Assembly: GCA_037447655.1 (NCBI GenBank)
Contig: JBBHKE010000879.1
Coordinates: 355,429 to 419,428 of the forward strand
Direction: 5' to 3'
Source of the DNA: Zygnema cylindricum
Taxonomy: Eukaryota > Streptophyta > Zygnematophyceae > Zygnematales > Zygnemataceae
DNA: 64,000 bases
The stretch's first letter is position 1. Each line of letters starts with the position of its first letter. A model generated the notes under the pieces. The model was not told where the DNA came from, did not search any database, and saw only the letters and a program-made list of their open reading frames with translations. The translations under genes were made by a program, and so were the position numbers. Positions 1 through 11,928 of the stretch are shown here, in pieces.

Positions 1-308
1 CTGTTGCATGCACTGTGGCTGCCCTCCTTTTTGTGTTCTTCTTTTTGATATTTGCACCGCAAACAGTCTATATGCATGCTCTAATTGCAAGAAAAAAAAA
101 AAAAACACTCAGCTGAGGTTCTTCGATTATTCCGTTTGGGGAATTATGATTATGCGATGTCATTGAGACATGACTAACAGTGGTTCCATCTTCTTCTGAT
201 CTCACCTTTTGGCATCCTGGTTTTTCGGTCGGATCCGTTTCAGAGTTTTTAAAGTTCAAATTTTCATTTCACCATTTGGTTGTTGCTTTCTTTTCGGGAT
301 TATTGTAG

Positions 309-2784
309 GCCGCAGAAGAAGCGAAGCATTTATTTGCTCTGTGTTATAAATCTGGTTTACAGCTTGAACGTGTTCGAGTGCTCCTTCTATTCGCCGACAT
401 TCATAAGGTTTGCCCATTTGTCCAGAATATAGTTTGAATATCTGTTATCCAGAATATGGTCGTGTCTTTGTTTGTTGCACGTCATTGTATTGCCTTGTAT
501 ATTACTGCACTGATATTACTTTTATTCTTGATAGTAGTAATAGTACTTTGTACTATTACATTGTTGTTTGATACTATTTGAACCGACTACCGCATTAGGA
601 ATAAAATAATTTCACTCATATTCTTTTTTTCTGTGTGACTGCGATACTCTTTCTAGTCTAGGTGTCGTTCGTCGTCCTCTTTTTTTTTGCAAACTCTTTT
701 CTTTGGATTCAACTTTGTCCTCCAAACTTTCTGTCTGCGCATTATCATTAAATTGTTCCTTTTGTGACTATTGTTAAGTTGTTCCTTTTATTGATCACTT
801 GTTGAGTTTTTTTTTTTTCTTCCGCTATTATTTTTTTATAGTAAGCAGGCAGTCCCATGGCAGGCCTTTCATATGCTTTCAGTTCTCTCACTCCCACAAA
901 ATCTCTGAGTTTCTCTGAGCAACTCCCTCGCTTTCAACTTATTCGCATACTTTTAACTTATTCCCTCTGCTGATTTATGGTCATATTATTATTTTTTTTT
1001 TTTCTTTTCTGCAGAAAGCAGGCAGTCCTATCACGGGCCTTTCATATGCTCTCAGTTCCCTGACTCTTGCTAAATCTCTGAGTTTGGAGACTCTCCGGGC
1101 AACTGCCATAGTCCTTCTCGCCGAGCTTTGGGCCGCTATGGGCCTCTCTCACGCCCAACGTGCCTTGGAGCTTTTACAAGAATGTTTACCTCAAGTTTTG
1201 GGCCATGGGGGACTCGAGCTTCAATCTCGCTGCCATCTAGCTCTTGCCACCTGTCTCGTTAACAGTATGGACCTGAAACAGTGTAAGTTGTTTTTTTTTT
1301 TTGGAATGCGAAACGTTTTTTTTTTCAGGATTTTTTGAACCTGAGGGTAGATAGAGAGCGTCGGGCTAAGTATTTCCCTTTGCGAAAGTCAATCCAGAAG
1401 CCATGTATTGAATTTTTGCACACGTTCAATTAATGATTGTTCTATGCTTTTGTTGTTTTGCAATATTTTTATGGTTTGGGAAACAGTACAAGCTGATCCC
1501 GATACTGTACTTTCTCCCTTGGAGGCGGCCGCTCAAGGGTTTGAAGCCTTAGAGGTGAGAATTTGTCTTTTGTTTGTTGTCGTGGTTCAAAAGGTTTAAT
1601 GTGCTAAAACAGTTTGAATCGTTATGTATTGATACCCTGTACAGTACGTGTACTGTAGTATTTTGCGTATAGTATGCGTATTGTATGGGAGAACAATATA
1701 TAACGTTTTCAATTGTAAAACAATGGGAAATGTCATATATGGTTACCCTGTACCATGCACGCATTATACCGTAGTAACCACATATGGAGTCTTCAATTGT
1801 TTGCGCACATTTGAACTATGGTCTGTTGTGCCTATTCTTTGACTAATATTATATCGCCGATCATAAAGTACACTGCCCGTTGCTACGCTAATCCGGTCAC
1901 GACATTTCTTGACCGAAATCATAAAATGGTGTTCCTATTTAAGGAAGTGGCTTAAATCGGCAACGTCGCTCTGCCCTAAATTAGGATTATTGATCTAATT
2001 TTGCTTTAATACTCATAAATTCCTTTATAAAAAAGCGATGGGCAATGTAATTTGGAGGTTACTACTTTTTAAGTGCTGATTTAACAATGCATTTCCATGT
2101 GAACCATTGGAAGTTGTAATAATTGGATAGTAGGTGGAGATGGACAGCTTGAATTAGCATACTAGCTTTTTTACTTTTTTTCCTGTAAAAGTTACTGTGA
2201 ACCCATTACTGGCCGGACTAAATAGGGTGAATGGTCTACCAGCTTTGCCGTTTTGTGCAGTGTTCTGAGGTGCAGAAAGTTCTGGTCATATTTTTAGTTT
2301 TTAATTCGAACAATAATTTGCACTTTGATAACTATTTGCACCACTTCAAACTATCACACTCTTAGAACTATTTCTACTTTTAGAACTATTTTTACTTTTA
2401 GAACTATTCTCACTTTTAGAACTTTTCGCTCTTTTTGAACTATTCACACTTTTAGTGCATTTTTTAGATTGTCATACTTTTATAACTATTCACACTATTT
2501 TGATCTATCTACGCTTTTAAAACTATTCGTACTTCAGAACACACTACTTTTTCGGCATGTCTATATATATAATACATGGTGTGTTTATGGGTGTCTTTGT
2601 TGTGGGCTTGTAGGCTAAGGACCTCGCGTCAGAAGCGTACTACATGCAAGCTCTCATCTACAACGCCCTTAATAGGGAAGAGGAGCGTGAGGAGGCATCA
2701 GAAGCATTTATCCAATCCTCCACTTCTTTCCAAGAGGCCCAAAATAGTGTGGCGGCCGATATACCGAGTCTGGTGAAGACATGA
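309..2784 (+). CDS. APC5: Anaphase-promoting complex subunit 5, 3' part (5' end outside window)
   Basis: APC5 is a TPR-containing scaffold subunit of the APC/C ubiquitin ligase, which degrades cyclins and securin in the nucleus. Four exons are read: 309-407, 1015-1282, 1487-1554 and 2614-2784, ending in TGA. Every intron is GT/AG and all phases join. Conserved stretches are FADIHKKAGSP across the first junction, ALELLQECLPQVLGHGGLEL in the second exon, and LEAKDLASEAYYMQALIYN across the last. These match the C-terminal TPR-like repeats of plant APC5 (family knowledge). The upstream exons lie before base 1, so only about the last 200 residues are present. A degenerate copy of the second exon's start sits in the intron at 841-940. 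The last intron (1555-2613) is long and AT-rich, with a minisatellite. I see no frame breaks in the four exons, so the gene looks functional. Confidence 0.9.
841..940 (+). pseudogene. Decayed duplicate of an APC5 exon inside the preceding intron
   Basis: The stretch reads AAGCAGGCAGTCCCATGGCA and continues in close parallel to the start of the true exon at 1015 (AAAGCAGGCAGTCCTATCAC). Similarity covers about 70-80 bases (encoding roughly GLSYALSSLT) and then fades. It sits about 175 bases upstream of the real exon. Its 5' side reads ttttatagt rather than a clean pyrimidine tract plus AG before the copied codons, so it is probably not spliced in. Confidence 0.7.
2330..2545. repeat. Minisatellite of about 15-base units (ACTTTTAGAACTATT-like)
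   Basis: Roughly a dozen diverged copies of a unit like ACTTTTAGAACTATT run through the last APC5 intron. Units vary in T-run length and in a C/T position. Confidence 0.7.
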
Positions 2785-5060
2785 GGAGTTTCTTTCTGGC
2801 CTTCGGTTTAGAACTCGTCCCGCTTTGGTCAGTTACGGAGCAAAAATGACAGTTCAACAAGGAACAATCATCTTTTTCCAAAACTTACCCTGTCATCACA
2901 AAAGTTGATTGAAGGTACTTACGACCGATTCTTTGTTGCCAAAACGTTCACGAAAGCAGTTAGAGGACTTCTTTGTCATATTAATTGAACTCTGCAAACT
3001 TTCGGCGCAGGTTCTATTATCACTTCATATTATTTTGAATGTCTGTCTTTACCTGTTTAGCCAACCGTATGTTTTTCATGTTTTTTGCCAGCCGCTTTTA
3101 CTAAGGGACTTTATCCAACTAGTAGTGTGGGACATTATAATTTAGTCACCAGCCGGCGAACAGCGGCAAGCACAAAAGGCAAACTCGCAGCCGAGTAAAA
3201 GACCAAAAAAATAAAACCAGGACACCGAATCAGAAAGTGTAGTTTTTAGGCCTGCGGTTGGTTTTCTAGCGTTGAGTTGAGTGTCCTCTCGAATCTTTTT
3301 CAATTTCTACCTCGATGGATTTTTTTAATGCACTTGAACAGTTTTGCGACTCATATCCCTTCATTTGTCACACTCGCCATGTAGACTTGTATGTGACACT
3401 GTCACGGTCTAGCTTCCAATTAGTCAAAAACTACACTGGAAAGGGAAGTCTTTTTGGTACCACTGCTGGACAAAGCTCGGCGAATCCTTGATGGTGGTTG
3501 GACAGTTGGTTGTATGGGCGTTTTGGTTATAAATGAACTGGTTCCAGCAATGATAATAGAAGTGTACCTATAGTACCATATAACAGTGAAAATACAAAAG
3601 CTGTCGCACAAGAAGCTGAGCCAGTTTGCGGACAGAAACAATGAACAGCCGAGTTTGTCGAAAATGGGTGCCGCATTTTTGACTGGTAAATCCCACTGTC
3701 TGATACCGGGGCCAAGCTGAGGTTTTGTATTTGATATATGGTGTGCAAATGAACAACCTCAATCTAATACATTGTAGTATAATGGAAATAATTCACTGTA
3801 ATACTGATGGGCGGTGTAGCTCGCAGAAAAAAGAAAGAACCTATTGAGAACATGGCGAGACACTATTAGCATTAACAAGATGATGAGTATTGAGGGCTTT
3901 TTTATTGTTGATGACTCTACTTTCCAGACATGGACAATTTTGAGCTAAAGAAAGAATTGGGATAAGAAAAAAAACGATCGCAATCATTGTTTTGTATTCC
4001 GAGCACAAAATGCACTTGGAGAGAATGTGTGTTGTGGGAGCTAATATAAGTTTACAGTGTGCTGTTCAGGCGGTCAGCTGATAGGATAAGAATCATAAAG
4101 AAAGGATGTAGATGTGCCACAAAGGGGTGTGAAGCTTTCACGAAACACCAAACACTAAATTACAAGGGGCTGCGCACTCTCTATGGGCAATATTAGACAT
4201 ATGAATGCACAGCTTTGACAGCCATACCTACGGTCTCTGAATGCAGAGCTCAAAAGTACTTTATGAAACACGAGTACATTAGGACGGTGTCACAAGTCAG
4301 TAGCATGAATCCAGATGACCTCCCGCATCATGTACCATGAGCTTGGAAAATGAGCCACAACATATTTTATTTTGCTCCAAAACACTAGGATTTGCATCCT
4401 ATTTTTAGAGAATAAACATGCCCGCAACTTAGACAGACCTGCAATGTCCACACTGTTATGTTCTCTAGACAGACCTGCAATGTCCACACGGTTATGTACT
4501 CTACGTGGTGTGTTCTACTCGGTGGTCAAACTGGAGGCTCACTCAGAAATATTTTTTCAGTAAGGGCAACCTATAGATGTGACTAACTGTTTTTGATACC
4601 TCCGATAGTTCCCGGGAAGTCTTTCAAAGAGTGTCGTAAATCTGCATTAACACCTGAATTGGTGAAGCACTTCCGTAAATTTTTCCTTTAGAGAGAGACA
4701 CCCAGTGCTATTTCTGAGGCCAAACATCTTTTCTCTTGATTGTGTATCTGTATAAACAGTAACAGTAGTCGAGTTAAAAAGAGACGGGAAACGTTGACGA
4801 TGAAACTTAAAGAAAACTTATAAAAAATAAGATTGTCAACTGTTCCTGACCGATACTAAGTGAACTAAACTATCGACTGTTTGCCCTAGTGAACTTGCCG
4901 GAGCAATAAAAACAAATCCTGAGATGCCTCGGTAAATGAAGACTCAGAGTGACGGCAAACCACGACTCAAATCACACTAAAAATGTAATAATCTCGACCC
5001 TTTCTTTACACAACTAAGAAGAAAGGGCGTTACGCTTTAGTCGCCTCCCTCTAGTACCAT
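2785..5060. other. Intergenic region between convergent APC5 and TsaE
   Basis: No protein or RNA gene is recognised. Short open frames show no family features. A two-copy direct repeat lies at about 4431-4503, with a unit of about 36 bases containing AGACAGACCTGCAATGTCC. The two genes converge here, so both 3' untranslated regions and polyadenylation sites should lie inside it. Confidence 0.6.
4431..4503. repeat. Two-copy tandem repeat, about 36-base unit
   Basis: AGACAGACCTGCAATGTCC followed by ACACNGTTATGT occurs twice back to back with one or two differences. Confidence 0.75.
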
Positions 5061-7665
5061 TCAAGAACTTGCGAATATATTATTTCCTCTCTCCAGTAAC
5101 TGCTCAATCAGGGTTTTCCAACGCTTTCCGTGGCCAATCAACTGAATCCGCCGTTCCATGTTGTCTTCAACATCGAACGACTCATTTTCCGTTTCTTTAA
5201 CCGGCGACTCTCGTGCTATAAGGGAAAAGTGAATGTCGAGACGCTCGTTCGGCAACTGCTGACCAAGTCGGTCCGGCCACTCCACAAGTGAGATAACTGC
5301 AGAGAGATAGGAGAGAGGAGAGAGAGGGGAGAGAGGGAGAGGGGGGAGAGAGAGAGGGAGGGAGAGAGCGAGAGAGAGACAGGGGGAGAGGGGGGGAGGG
5401 AAGAGAGACAGACACAGAGAGAGGAGAGACAATACATTGAACTTCACTATTAATGTAAAGGAATTGTTAGTGTACATTCTGACTTAAAAGTCTGAAAATA
5501 ATTTAGTGTAAGGAGACGTTGCGCCCTGCACAAACTGGCACAAACAAATTACTTGCAAGACGAAGAAACCTTCAATGAAAAAGAAAAGGAGTGGATAAGG
5601 ATTACCATGAGGCAAAGCTGCCGCCCAACCGAGGCGTTCCACATCTGCATTGGGTGGGAGGCGATAAAGATCGTAATGGTGTACCGGCCTGTACCCACGG
5701 CTTTCTCTCCCATTACTCGCTCTCTCCCATCTCTACCATCTCTTCCATCACTTGCTGCTATCTGTCAAGAGTTCAAAATTGGGAAGGCCCAGCTTGGACA
5801 GCAGTAGTTTTATGAAATATGTTGCTATGAAAGCAACACCGCCATCGAATTGGCGTGGATTAGCGTGAATTATTAACGTTGATACTTTACTGGAATAAAC
5901 TACAGTAAATTATGTTTAGCAACGAGGTTCATTATGGGACACTTAACTAAATAGTGTTACAAGCAATCATTTCCTTTTTGGGTCAAAAAACGTTCACCCG
6001 AGTTCGAGTGATTAACTCTAACAGCAATGGACTGTGAACTTCTGCAACCTGTGAAAACATATAATGCATATGCATACAGTTTTATGTGTGAAACAGATAA
6101 AGGTGCACGAAACTGTTCTGCTATGACATTCTTTTGACTAATGGATGAAATGTGTAAGAAAGAGATATGGAAAAAAAAAAAAAAAACACTCACGGGCCTC
6201 TGATGCCGTCAGTGGCATTGTCGTACATGTTGACCAACATGAAAGTGGGAGACGTGACACGAAGATTAGGTTCATTTGCTAGTTCACGGATGAAGGAGCG
6301 ACTGCACCATACTGCCTCCCTCTTCCCCGGCAATCAATAAAATTCCACAAAACAGCATTGAGGCACTCCCTCACTCTCTCTCTCCTTCTCTCCCTCCCAG
6401 CAGACAGCGAAAACACAGAAATCTTAGGAATTCCAATTTATTTTCTCCCTCCCTCTCCCTGCCTCTCTCTTCCTCTTCCTCTCTCATTTTTCCGCTCTCC
6501 CTTCCTATCTCTCTCCCTCTCTCCCTCTCTCATACTCTCTTCTTCCTTCTCACTCCCTTTCTGTCTCCCTCTCTTTCTCTTTTTTTCTTGTCTCTCTCTG
6601 TCTCCCTCCCTCCCAACAGACAGTGAAAACGCAGAAATCGTGGGAACCCCAATTTACTGTTCCCCAGAATCTCTCGAAAATGGGGTTTATAGTCCCGAAT
6701 CTGATATATGGTCTTTGGGAATTATTTTATATATTTTATTATCGGGAATTCCTCCTTTTTGCGTAAAACGACATCCATTCCCGACATTTTAAAAATTGTA
6801 AAAGACGATTTTCTCGATCTCGACGAAGGTCTCTGGTTGGTCGTTTCAAGGGAATCCCGCGACCTGATTCGCTGGATGTTGGAGAGAGATCCGAAGAAAA
6901 GGATAAAACCGGGAGAGATTTTGAGTACGTTTTTTTGTTCTTCGTTTGTTTTTTTTTCTCTCTCTCTCTCTCCCTCTCTCCCTCTCTCTCCCTCTCTCTC
7001 TCTCCTCCCTCTCTCCCTCTCCACATCCCTCCCTCCCCCTCTCCCTGTCCATCTCCCTCTCCCTCTCCCTCCCTCTCCCTCTCTCTCTGTAAAGTTTACT
7101 CCTGATTATTTTCCCCTCTTAAAATCATCTCCCTTCATTTTTTTATGCCGAACCTTAGCGGTTTTTTTTTACTCATAACTAAAGTTTTTATTTTTTTTCA
7201 GGGCATTCTTGGATTCGACGATACACCGAAAATTCCATTACCGAGCAGAAAAGTCAAGAAAATTTCGGAAAAAATAATTTTTCCGGGCAGGAAAAGCTGG
7301 AAATTTTCGAAAAATAAAGTGAAATCAAAGTTGTTCCTCGAAGCGAGATCATGGCCAGTTTGTTAAAATAGGGGGAAAAAAAGGAGAAGAAAAAATGGAA
7401 AAGAAAGAAAGTGGAAAAGGGAAAACATGAATTAGTGTGGAGGATTGAGTGTGTTTGTGCTATTTTGTGTTTTAAATTTTTTTGTTTTCAAGTGTTTAGT
7501 TTGGATTGTGATTTTGGTTCCGGAAAAGGGGCTAAAAAAATTGTCGTTTTTTTATTTTAGAAAAAATCAGTTTTGTACCATAGATTAAAAATTTAGGTTT
7601 TTCGGATCTAATTGTTTAGGGTTTCTACAATTTGTTCCTCAAAGAGGTTGTAAAAAATTGAGACC

Positions 7666-7724
<59 letters not shown>

Positions 7725-8588
7725 TCTCCTTTTGGGAATTCAATTTTCAATTTACGAAAAAACATTGCAATTTGCAGTAAAAGGGGCGGACGAGGTAGCA
7801 GTACACCCTGGATTCATTGTTAGCGTTAACAACACTAATTCGGTGCCTCCTTTTCTTTTTTTTCCCCTCGGAAAATAAATTAGCGTTAAGAATACTAATT
7901 GGTGTTTTCTTAACGCTAATTACTTGAGCGGTCATAAAACGGCTTCGTCAATTGGAACTAAATAAAAACTCTAAAATAAACCTAAACTTCACACTAGGAA
8001 TATATTTACTCCAATAGCGATTCACGGTATAGCTTGGAACGAAATAAAACAAAAAAAGAGGGTCCTCTTAGGCTTTTTTTTGGCGTTTTCCTAGGGTGCC
8101 CACCAAAAGAATGTCTTTCCAGCACCAACAGGTCCACGTAAGCAGATAACGTCTCCTGCTTCAACCTGATTGGCCAAAATTGAGGCGATATTGCACGTGT
8201 CCTGCTCCGCACGTGCCACCAGATTCAGTTCTGTTTCAGTTTTCAGTTCTGTTTCAGTTCCCCGCCTTTCAAGCTCCTCTCTGCCCTTGCTACTTTGACA
8301 AATCGACAAAACATGGCTCCGATATTTCCGATACGATACAGGAAATCGGAAAAAATCCTTTGCAACTGAACATCTCTGAGAGCTATTGCCTGCAGCAATA
8401 GAAATAGGAGAAAATGGCATTGCAGAGACAGAAACATGGTTGCTCATAAGGAGATTAGTTCTTAGCAGGCAGCTGGAAGAGTATCTACGTGATGAAATAT
8501 TTCTATTGAAGCTTCTGTAATAATGGTAGACATATTTGCGAGCTTGCTGAGCTGAGAGGAAAAATGTCGGTTCCAGAAACGCAGCCAT
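5061..8588 (-). CDS. TsaE-like P-loop ATPase for tRNA t6A synthesis (YjeE family), organelle-type, complete
   Basis: TsaE partners with TsaB/TsaD in bacterial-type synthesis of threonylcarbamoyladenosine at tRNA A37; plant copies are expected in plastid or mitochondrion. Four exons in transcript order: 8104-8588, 6194-6301, 5606-5688 and 5061-5296. Phases 2/2/1 join exactly to give 912 bases, 303 residues plus stop. The first about 110 residues are rich in S, R and basic residues, like a transit peptide. Then come the Walker A motif GPVGAGKT at the end of exon 1, [14 protein letters not shown] (the TSPTF motif) in exon 2, [20 protein letters not shown] (the H-x-DLYRL motif) in exon 3, and [11 protein letters not shown] in exon 4. 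All TsaE signatures are therefore present. Bacterial TsaE is about 150 residues, so the extra length is the N-terminal extension and a C-terminal tail. Intron 1 hosts a kinase fragment on the other strand. The intron before exon 4 is a GA/CT-rich run. Confidence 0.92.
5297..5415. repeat. GA/CT-rich microsatellite in the last TsaE intron
   Basis: A degenerate (GA)n/(GGGA)n run about 120 bases long. On the minus strand it forms a very long pyrimidine tract directly before the exon 4 acceptor. Confidence 0.85.
6440..6610. repeat. CT-rich microsatellite between duplicated kinase exon starts
   Basis: Degenerate (CT)n/(CCCT)n sequence separates the two copies of the kinase exon start. Confidence 0.8.
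6955..7092. repeat. CT-rich microsatellite in the kinase-fragment intron
   Basis: A run of (CT)n and (CCCTCT)n units fills about half of the intron at 6925-7201. Confidence 0.85.
7666..7728. repeat. (CT)n microsatellite
   Basis: Nearly pure CT dinucleotide run of about 60 bases within TsaE intron 1. Confidence 0.9.
7802..8032. mobile_element. Diverged MITE of the TACACCG family
   Basis: The left end TACACCCTGGATTCATTGTT and the right end CCAATAGCGATTCACGGTAT are decayed versions of the terminal inverted repeats shared by the other MITEs in this window. Internally, AATTAGCGTTAAGAA and its complement form a hairpin at about 7877-7921. It lies in TsaE intron 1, just upstream (genomic left) of exon 1. 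Confidence 0.55.
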
Positions 8589-8685
8589 GGTCTCCTACAA
8601 TGATTCAAAAGATAACATAGAAGATGGTTCGCAGGAGCAGATTTTACTTGGCGAAAGAGTTTCACGTCACCAAGTACAATAAAGT

Positions 8686-8914
8686 ACACCGTGTATCGCT
8701 ATTAGTGTTAATATTTTTTTCGTCTCTTAAAACAACTTTTCCCCGTGCACACTTGTCGAAACGTGGATCTGACGGTTGCGATTGAAAGGTAAGCTTCTCA
8801 GCTTCCGATTGGCGGTCTCAAATTGAAAATCGGACAAGTATGTACGGAGAAAAGATGTTTCAAGTGGCGAAAATAACATTAACACTAATAGGAGTAATAG
8901 CGATTCACGGTGTA
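8686..8914. mobile_element. MITE, TACACCG family (long-TIR subtype)
   Basis: Starts TACACCGTGTATCGCTATTA and ends with the complementary AGCGATTCACGGTGTA. The inner arms, TTAAAACAACTTTTCCCCGT and its near complement around 8855-8880, extend the inverted repeat to about 70-80 bases per side. It lies about 100 bases upstream of the TsaE start codon. Confidence 0.8.
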
Positions 8915-9622
8915 GTGCACAGAAAAAGTACAAATATGGAACCACATGACGGCAAACAGTATTGAATACCGCGACGTTTAAAGATTAACCTGTTTCCGTC
9001 CCGACTGGCTAGAAGTACAGGTGAGGGAACTGATCTACGCATGCTGTTTTAAATTCCTGCAGGCGGAAACGTCAGCAGATACAAAAATTGTAAAACTAGT
9101 GTTGTGTATCGGTAAAAAAATTATCGCGATAAGACCGATACCGACAGTTATCGGTTATCGAACAGTCAAAGGTCCCATATATCAGTCCGAGACCAGCAAA
9201 TTCCATATCGGCGATAACTTTAAAAATATATAGTACGCAAATTATAGTACCTTATTATATACTGTATTATATTATTTAATTTATATAGCGTGGCATGCCT
9301 TGTATAAGAATCTGTTCCGTAACTATATAACTGGTTATTACGGCCAGCGCAGCACATAAAACGTAACCAAATTTAAAATAATACTTTATAGTTCTAAAAC
9401 TATATTACCGAAACGAAAAAAATAATTACATTGTAAAATTTGTGAATCAATTTTTTTTCGAAAAAAAGACGAACAGATGTACAGACAACACATTTGTCAG
9501 ACTGCCGCCATTTACAGCCACCATATTTTTGAACTTACTATAACCGGGCATCACATATTGGAGGAAAAATTAGTTTTTTTATAAAATAGTAATAAACTTA
9601 AATTACATATTTATTCATTCTT

Positions 9623-11784
9623 ATGGATTATCAAGAAATTGTAGGAGGAGAGGAGTATGGGACATAGATTTTCGATGAGGAGGTAGATGAGATTCAAAAT
9701 ATCAAAGAATTAGAAAACTTACAAAAAATTAACCAGGAATGCAAACATGATAAAAAGGCCATTCCGAAAAGAGCAATATCAAAATTATGGCAGCATTTTA
9801 AGGTATTGCACGATGGCAGGCATTCAGATAAGGCATTTTGTACTCACTGTGACATGCCTGTCTGTGACATTCCTGTGGCTAGAGGGAAGTCACTAAGCCT
9901 TTCAAATTTACTCATTTAGTTTCTCACCTAAAGCATAAGCACAAAATTTGCAACCAGAAAACTGAAAGAGATTGGAGAGAAACCAAGAGCACTCGAGGAC
10001 TTCATCAATAAGGGAGTTGCTAGCTCTTTTAAAGATAGGCTTATTCGCTGGATAGTTTTGGATTCGCAACCGTTAAGTGTGGGAGGGAGCGTGGAGTTTC
10101 GCGAGATGATCAAAGGGTTAGTACCGAAGACATCAATCCCAAATCGCCGGGGAATAACGTCCAGAATGGAGATATAAGCATAAAGGTTCGATTAAGTTTA
10201 GCAAATTACTTGAAGTAGAGACCCTTAGTGTAACTCTAGACACATAGACTTCAGTGTCTAATGAGTTTTATTGTTCATTAATTGCTCATTTCATCAATTC
10301 GGAATGGGATCTCCTAAATGTAGGCTTAGGGTGTCCCCCTTTCCCGAGGAGTCACACAGCAAAAGCCATAACTGAAAAGTATAAGGACAAGCTAGCAAGG
10401 TACAACAAGAAAGTATAAGGACATGTTGGCAAGGTACAACATTTCTGAAAGTGCAATAGCAGTTTGTGTGATTATGTAGTGGCAGTTTGTGTGACTGACA
10501 CAGCGGCAACCATGAAAAAAGCGGGTAAAGCTATGTCCGGTGATTGGCTCGGGTGTGTTTACCATTCCGAGAGTTGGTCACCGCGAATTTTTTTTCCCAC
10601 GTCTAAGTGTGTCACCACACATAAGAACTGCCAAGAATCTAGTTGGGTTTTTTAAAAGCTCCCCGAAAGCAACTGACATACTCAAATGTTTTACCACTCA
10701 ATTAGGAATTAAGTAGAAGTCATTGGTGCTTGATCTAGCTACAATGGTGGTCTACTTATTCTATGCTTGCTTCAATTTTATATATGAAAGAACCATTATG
10801 TGCTTTGATGAAAACAACGGTTCCGATAAATAGAGAATTATGTGGATTGTTATTGAAAGAGGAGTGACTCTTTTAAATCCTGTTATGGTGGCTCAAAGAG
10901 TTTTGGAATGAGAAAGTTATGTCACATTGAGTTGGGTTCCTATTATTATTAACTCACTTCTTAAGGGTTTGAAGAGCGTGGTTTATGACACCTCAATTGA
11001 AAATGATAGGCATTTGACAATTCACTTAATTGCATCCGCAATGGTTTCCGATTTTGAAACCCGATTTGGCACTCTTGAGCTTGCGACTCTTCCCACGAAA
11101 ATGTTTATTGCTTCAGGGTTGGATCCTAGAACGAAAAAACTTGCTTTTTTGTCTTCTTTAGAATAAGACAAAGTTTGGCAAAAAATAATACTTTATGTTT
11201 TGCTGGAGAAGTTGACGCGGAGGTGTTAAGTTCTCAACCTTTGGATGTTGGTACTGATGGTGGAAGTTTAGAAAGTGAAAATATATCTATCGTAAAAGGG
11301 GTGGCTATATAAAATGAAGATGAATACGACGATATTTTTCTTACCCTAAAAACAGATCTACCAATGTCTTCAACGTCATGAGTTGAAGGTCCCCATAAAA
11401 ATTCTGATCATGACCTCACTCGAGATGAGTTCAAGAACCATTTGCTCCATGAAATTAAACTTTATAAAGGACGTAATATTTTAAAGCATTCCGAGATTGA
11501 GCCCGGGAACCCTTTGAAATGGTGGGCAAGAAAATGTCACCTATTTTCAGCATAGAGCTCATTAGCTCGAATAGTTTGAATATACCCTCTATTTTGGCTA
11601 GTTCGGAGCGGGAATTTTCATCGGCTGGTCAAATTGCAACCACGAAATTGCAACCACGAAACAGAACGGGCTAAGTCCGGAGTCCGTTGAAAATCTGGTT
11701 TATTTAGAAAGATCGAGGAAAGCAATGGAGTTCCTCATAAATGTTCGTGATGAAAAAGGGAAGGCGATTGGAGGAGAATTTTAA
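9623..11784 (+). pseudogene. hAT transposase, BED-finger type, copy A (broken)
   Basis: Reading starts MDYQEIVGGEEYGT, meets a TAG, and resumes IFDEEVDEIQN. A BED-type finger follows (SKLWQHFKVLHDGRHSDKAF, FCTHCDM, later HLKHKHK), then LDSQPLSVGGSVEFREMIKG, typical of hAT proteins. Further on come ENDRHLTIHLIASAMVSDFE and ASGLDPRTKK. At 11600-11720 comes the dimerisation region SSEREFSSAGQIAT and GLSPESVENLVYLERSRKA. Many stops and frame shifts separate these blocks, so no protein is made. Confidence 0.85.
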
Positions 11785-11786
11785 AC

Positions 11787-11928
11787 CTGCTATAACCAGG
11801 CAACACTTATTTGAGGAAAAACTAGTTTTTTATAAAATAGTAAAAAACTAAAATTATATATTTATTCATTCTAATGGATTATCAGGAAATTGTAGGAGGA
11901 GAGGAAGATGGGACACATATTTTGAATA
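11787..11928 (+). repeat. Internal duplicate of the hAT 5' leader and start region
   Basis: About 140 bases repeat the segment at about 9535-9672 (CTATAACCRGGCA..., ATGGATTATCARGAAATTGT). This copy encodes MDYQEIVGGEEDGTHIL with CAT at the position where the two transposase starts carry TAG. Confidence 0.75.

Larger units (their letters stand above)
6395..7317 (+). pseudogene. C-terminal fragment of a CAMK-type protein kinase inside TsaE intron 1
   Basis: Two linked exons encode the second half of a kinase domain. Exon 6620-6924 gives [14 protein letters not shown] (activation-loop end and APE-like motif), [20 protein letters not shown] (subdomain IX) and [16 protein letters not shown] (subdomain XI). 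Exon 7202-7317 gives [11 protein letters not shown] then TAA. Together they read EILRHSWI across a GT/AG intron, as in CDPK/PEPKR-type kinases. A one-base shift lies at the T5 run 6755-6760, after GIPPF; the frame resumes as [16 protein letters not shown]. The start of exon 6620 is duplicated, decayed, at about 6395-6440. No N-lobe, HRD or DFG motif is found in the intron, and upstream sequence is occupied by TsaE exons. It is therefore a truncated copy. Because its intron survives, it was copied as DNA and not from mRNA. Confidence 0.75.

Noticed and set aside
3930-3965. MDNFELKKELG-like reading that resembles a kinase N-terminus upstream of the kinase fragment
   Set aside because: A stop follows at once, no donor site fits, and no glycine loop or VAVK-like sequence follows. 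Taken as chance.
5197-5437. Open frames of Ser/Leu/Pro or Glu/Arg repeats over CT/GA microsatellites (also near 6722-7052, 51398-51675, 52534-52970, 56792-57136)
   Set aside because: They are translations of simple repeats inside introns or untranslated regions, with no domain and several overlapping frames.
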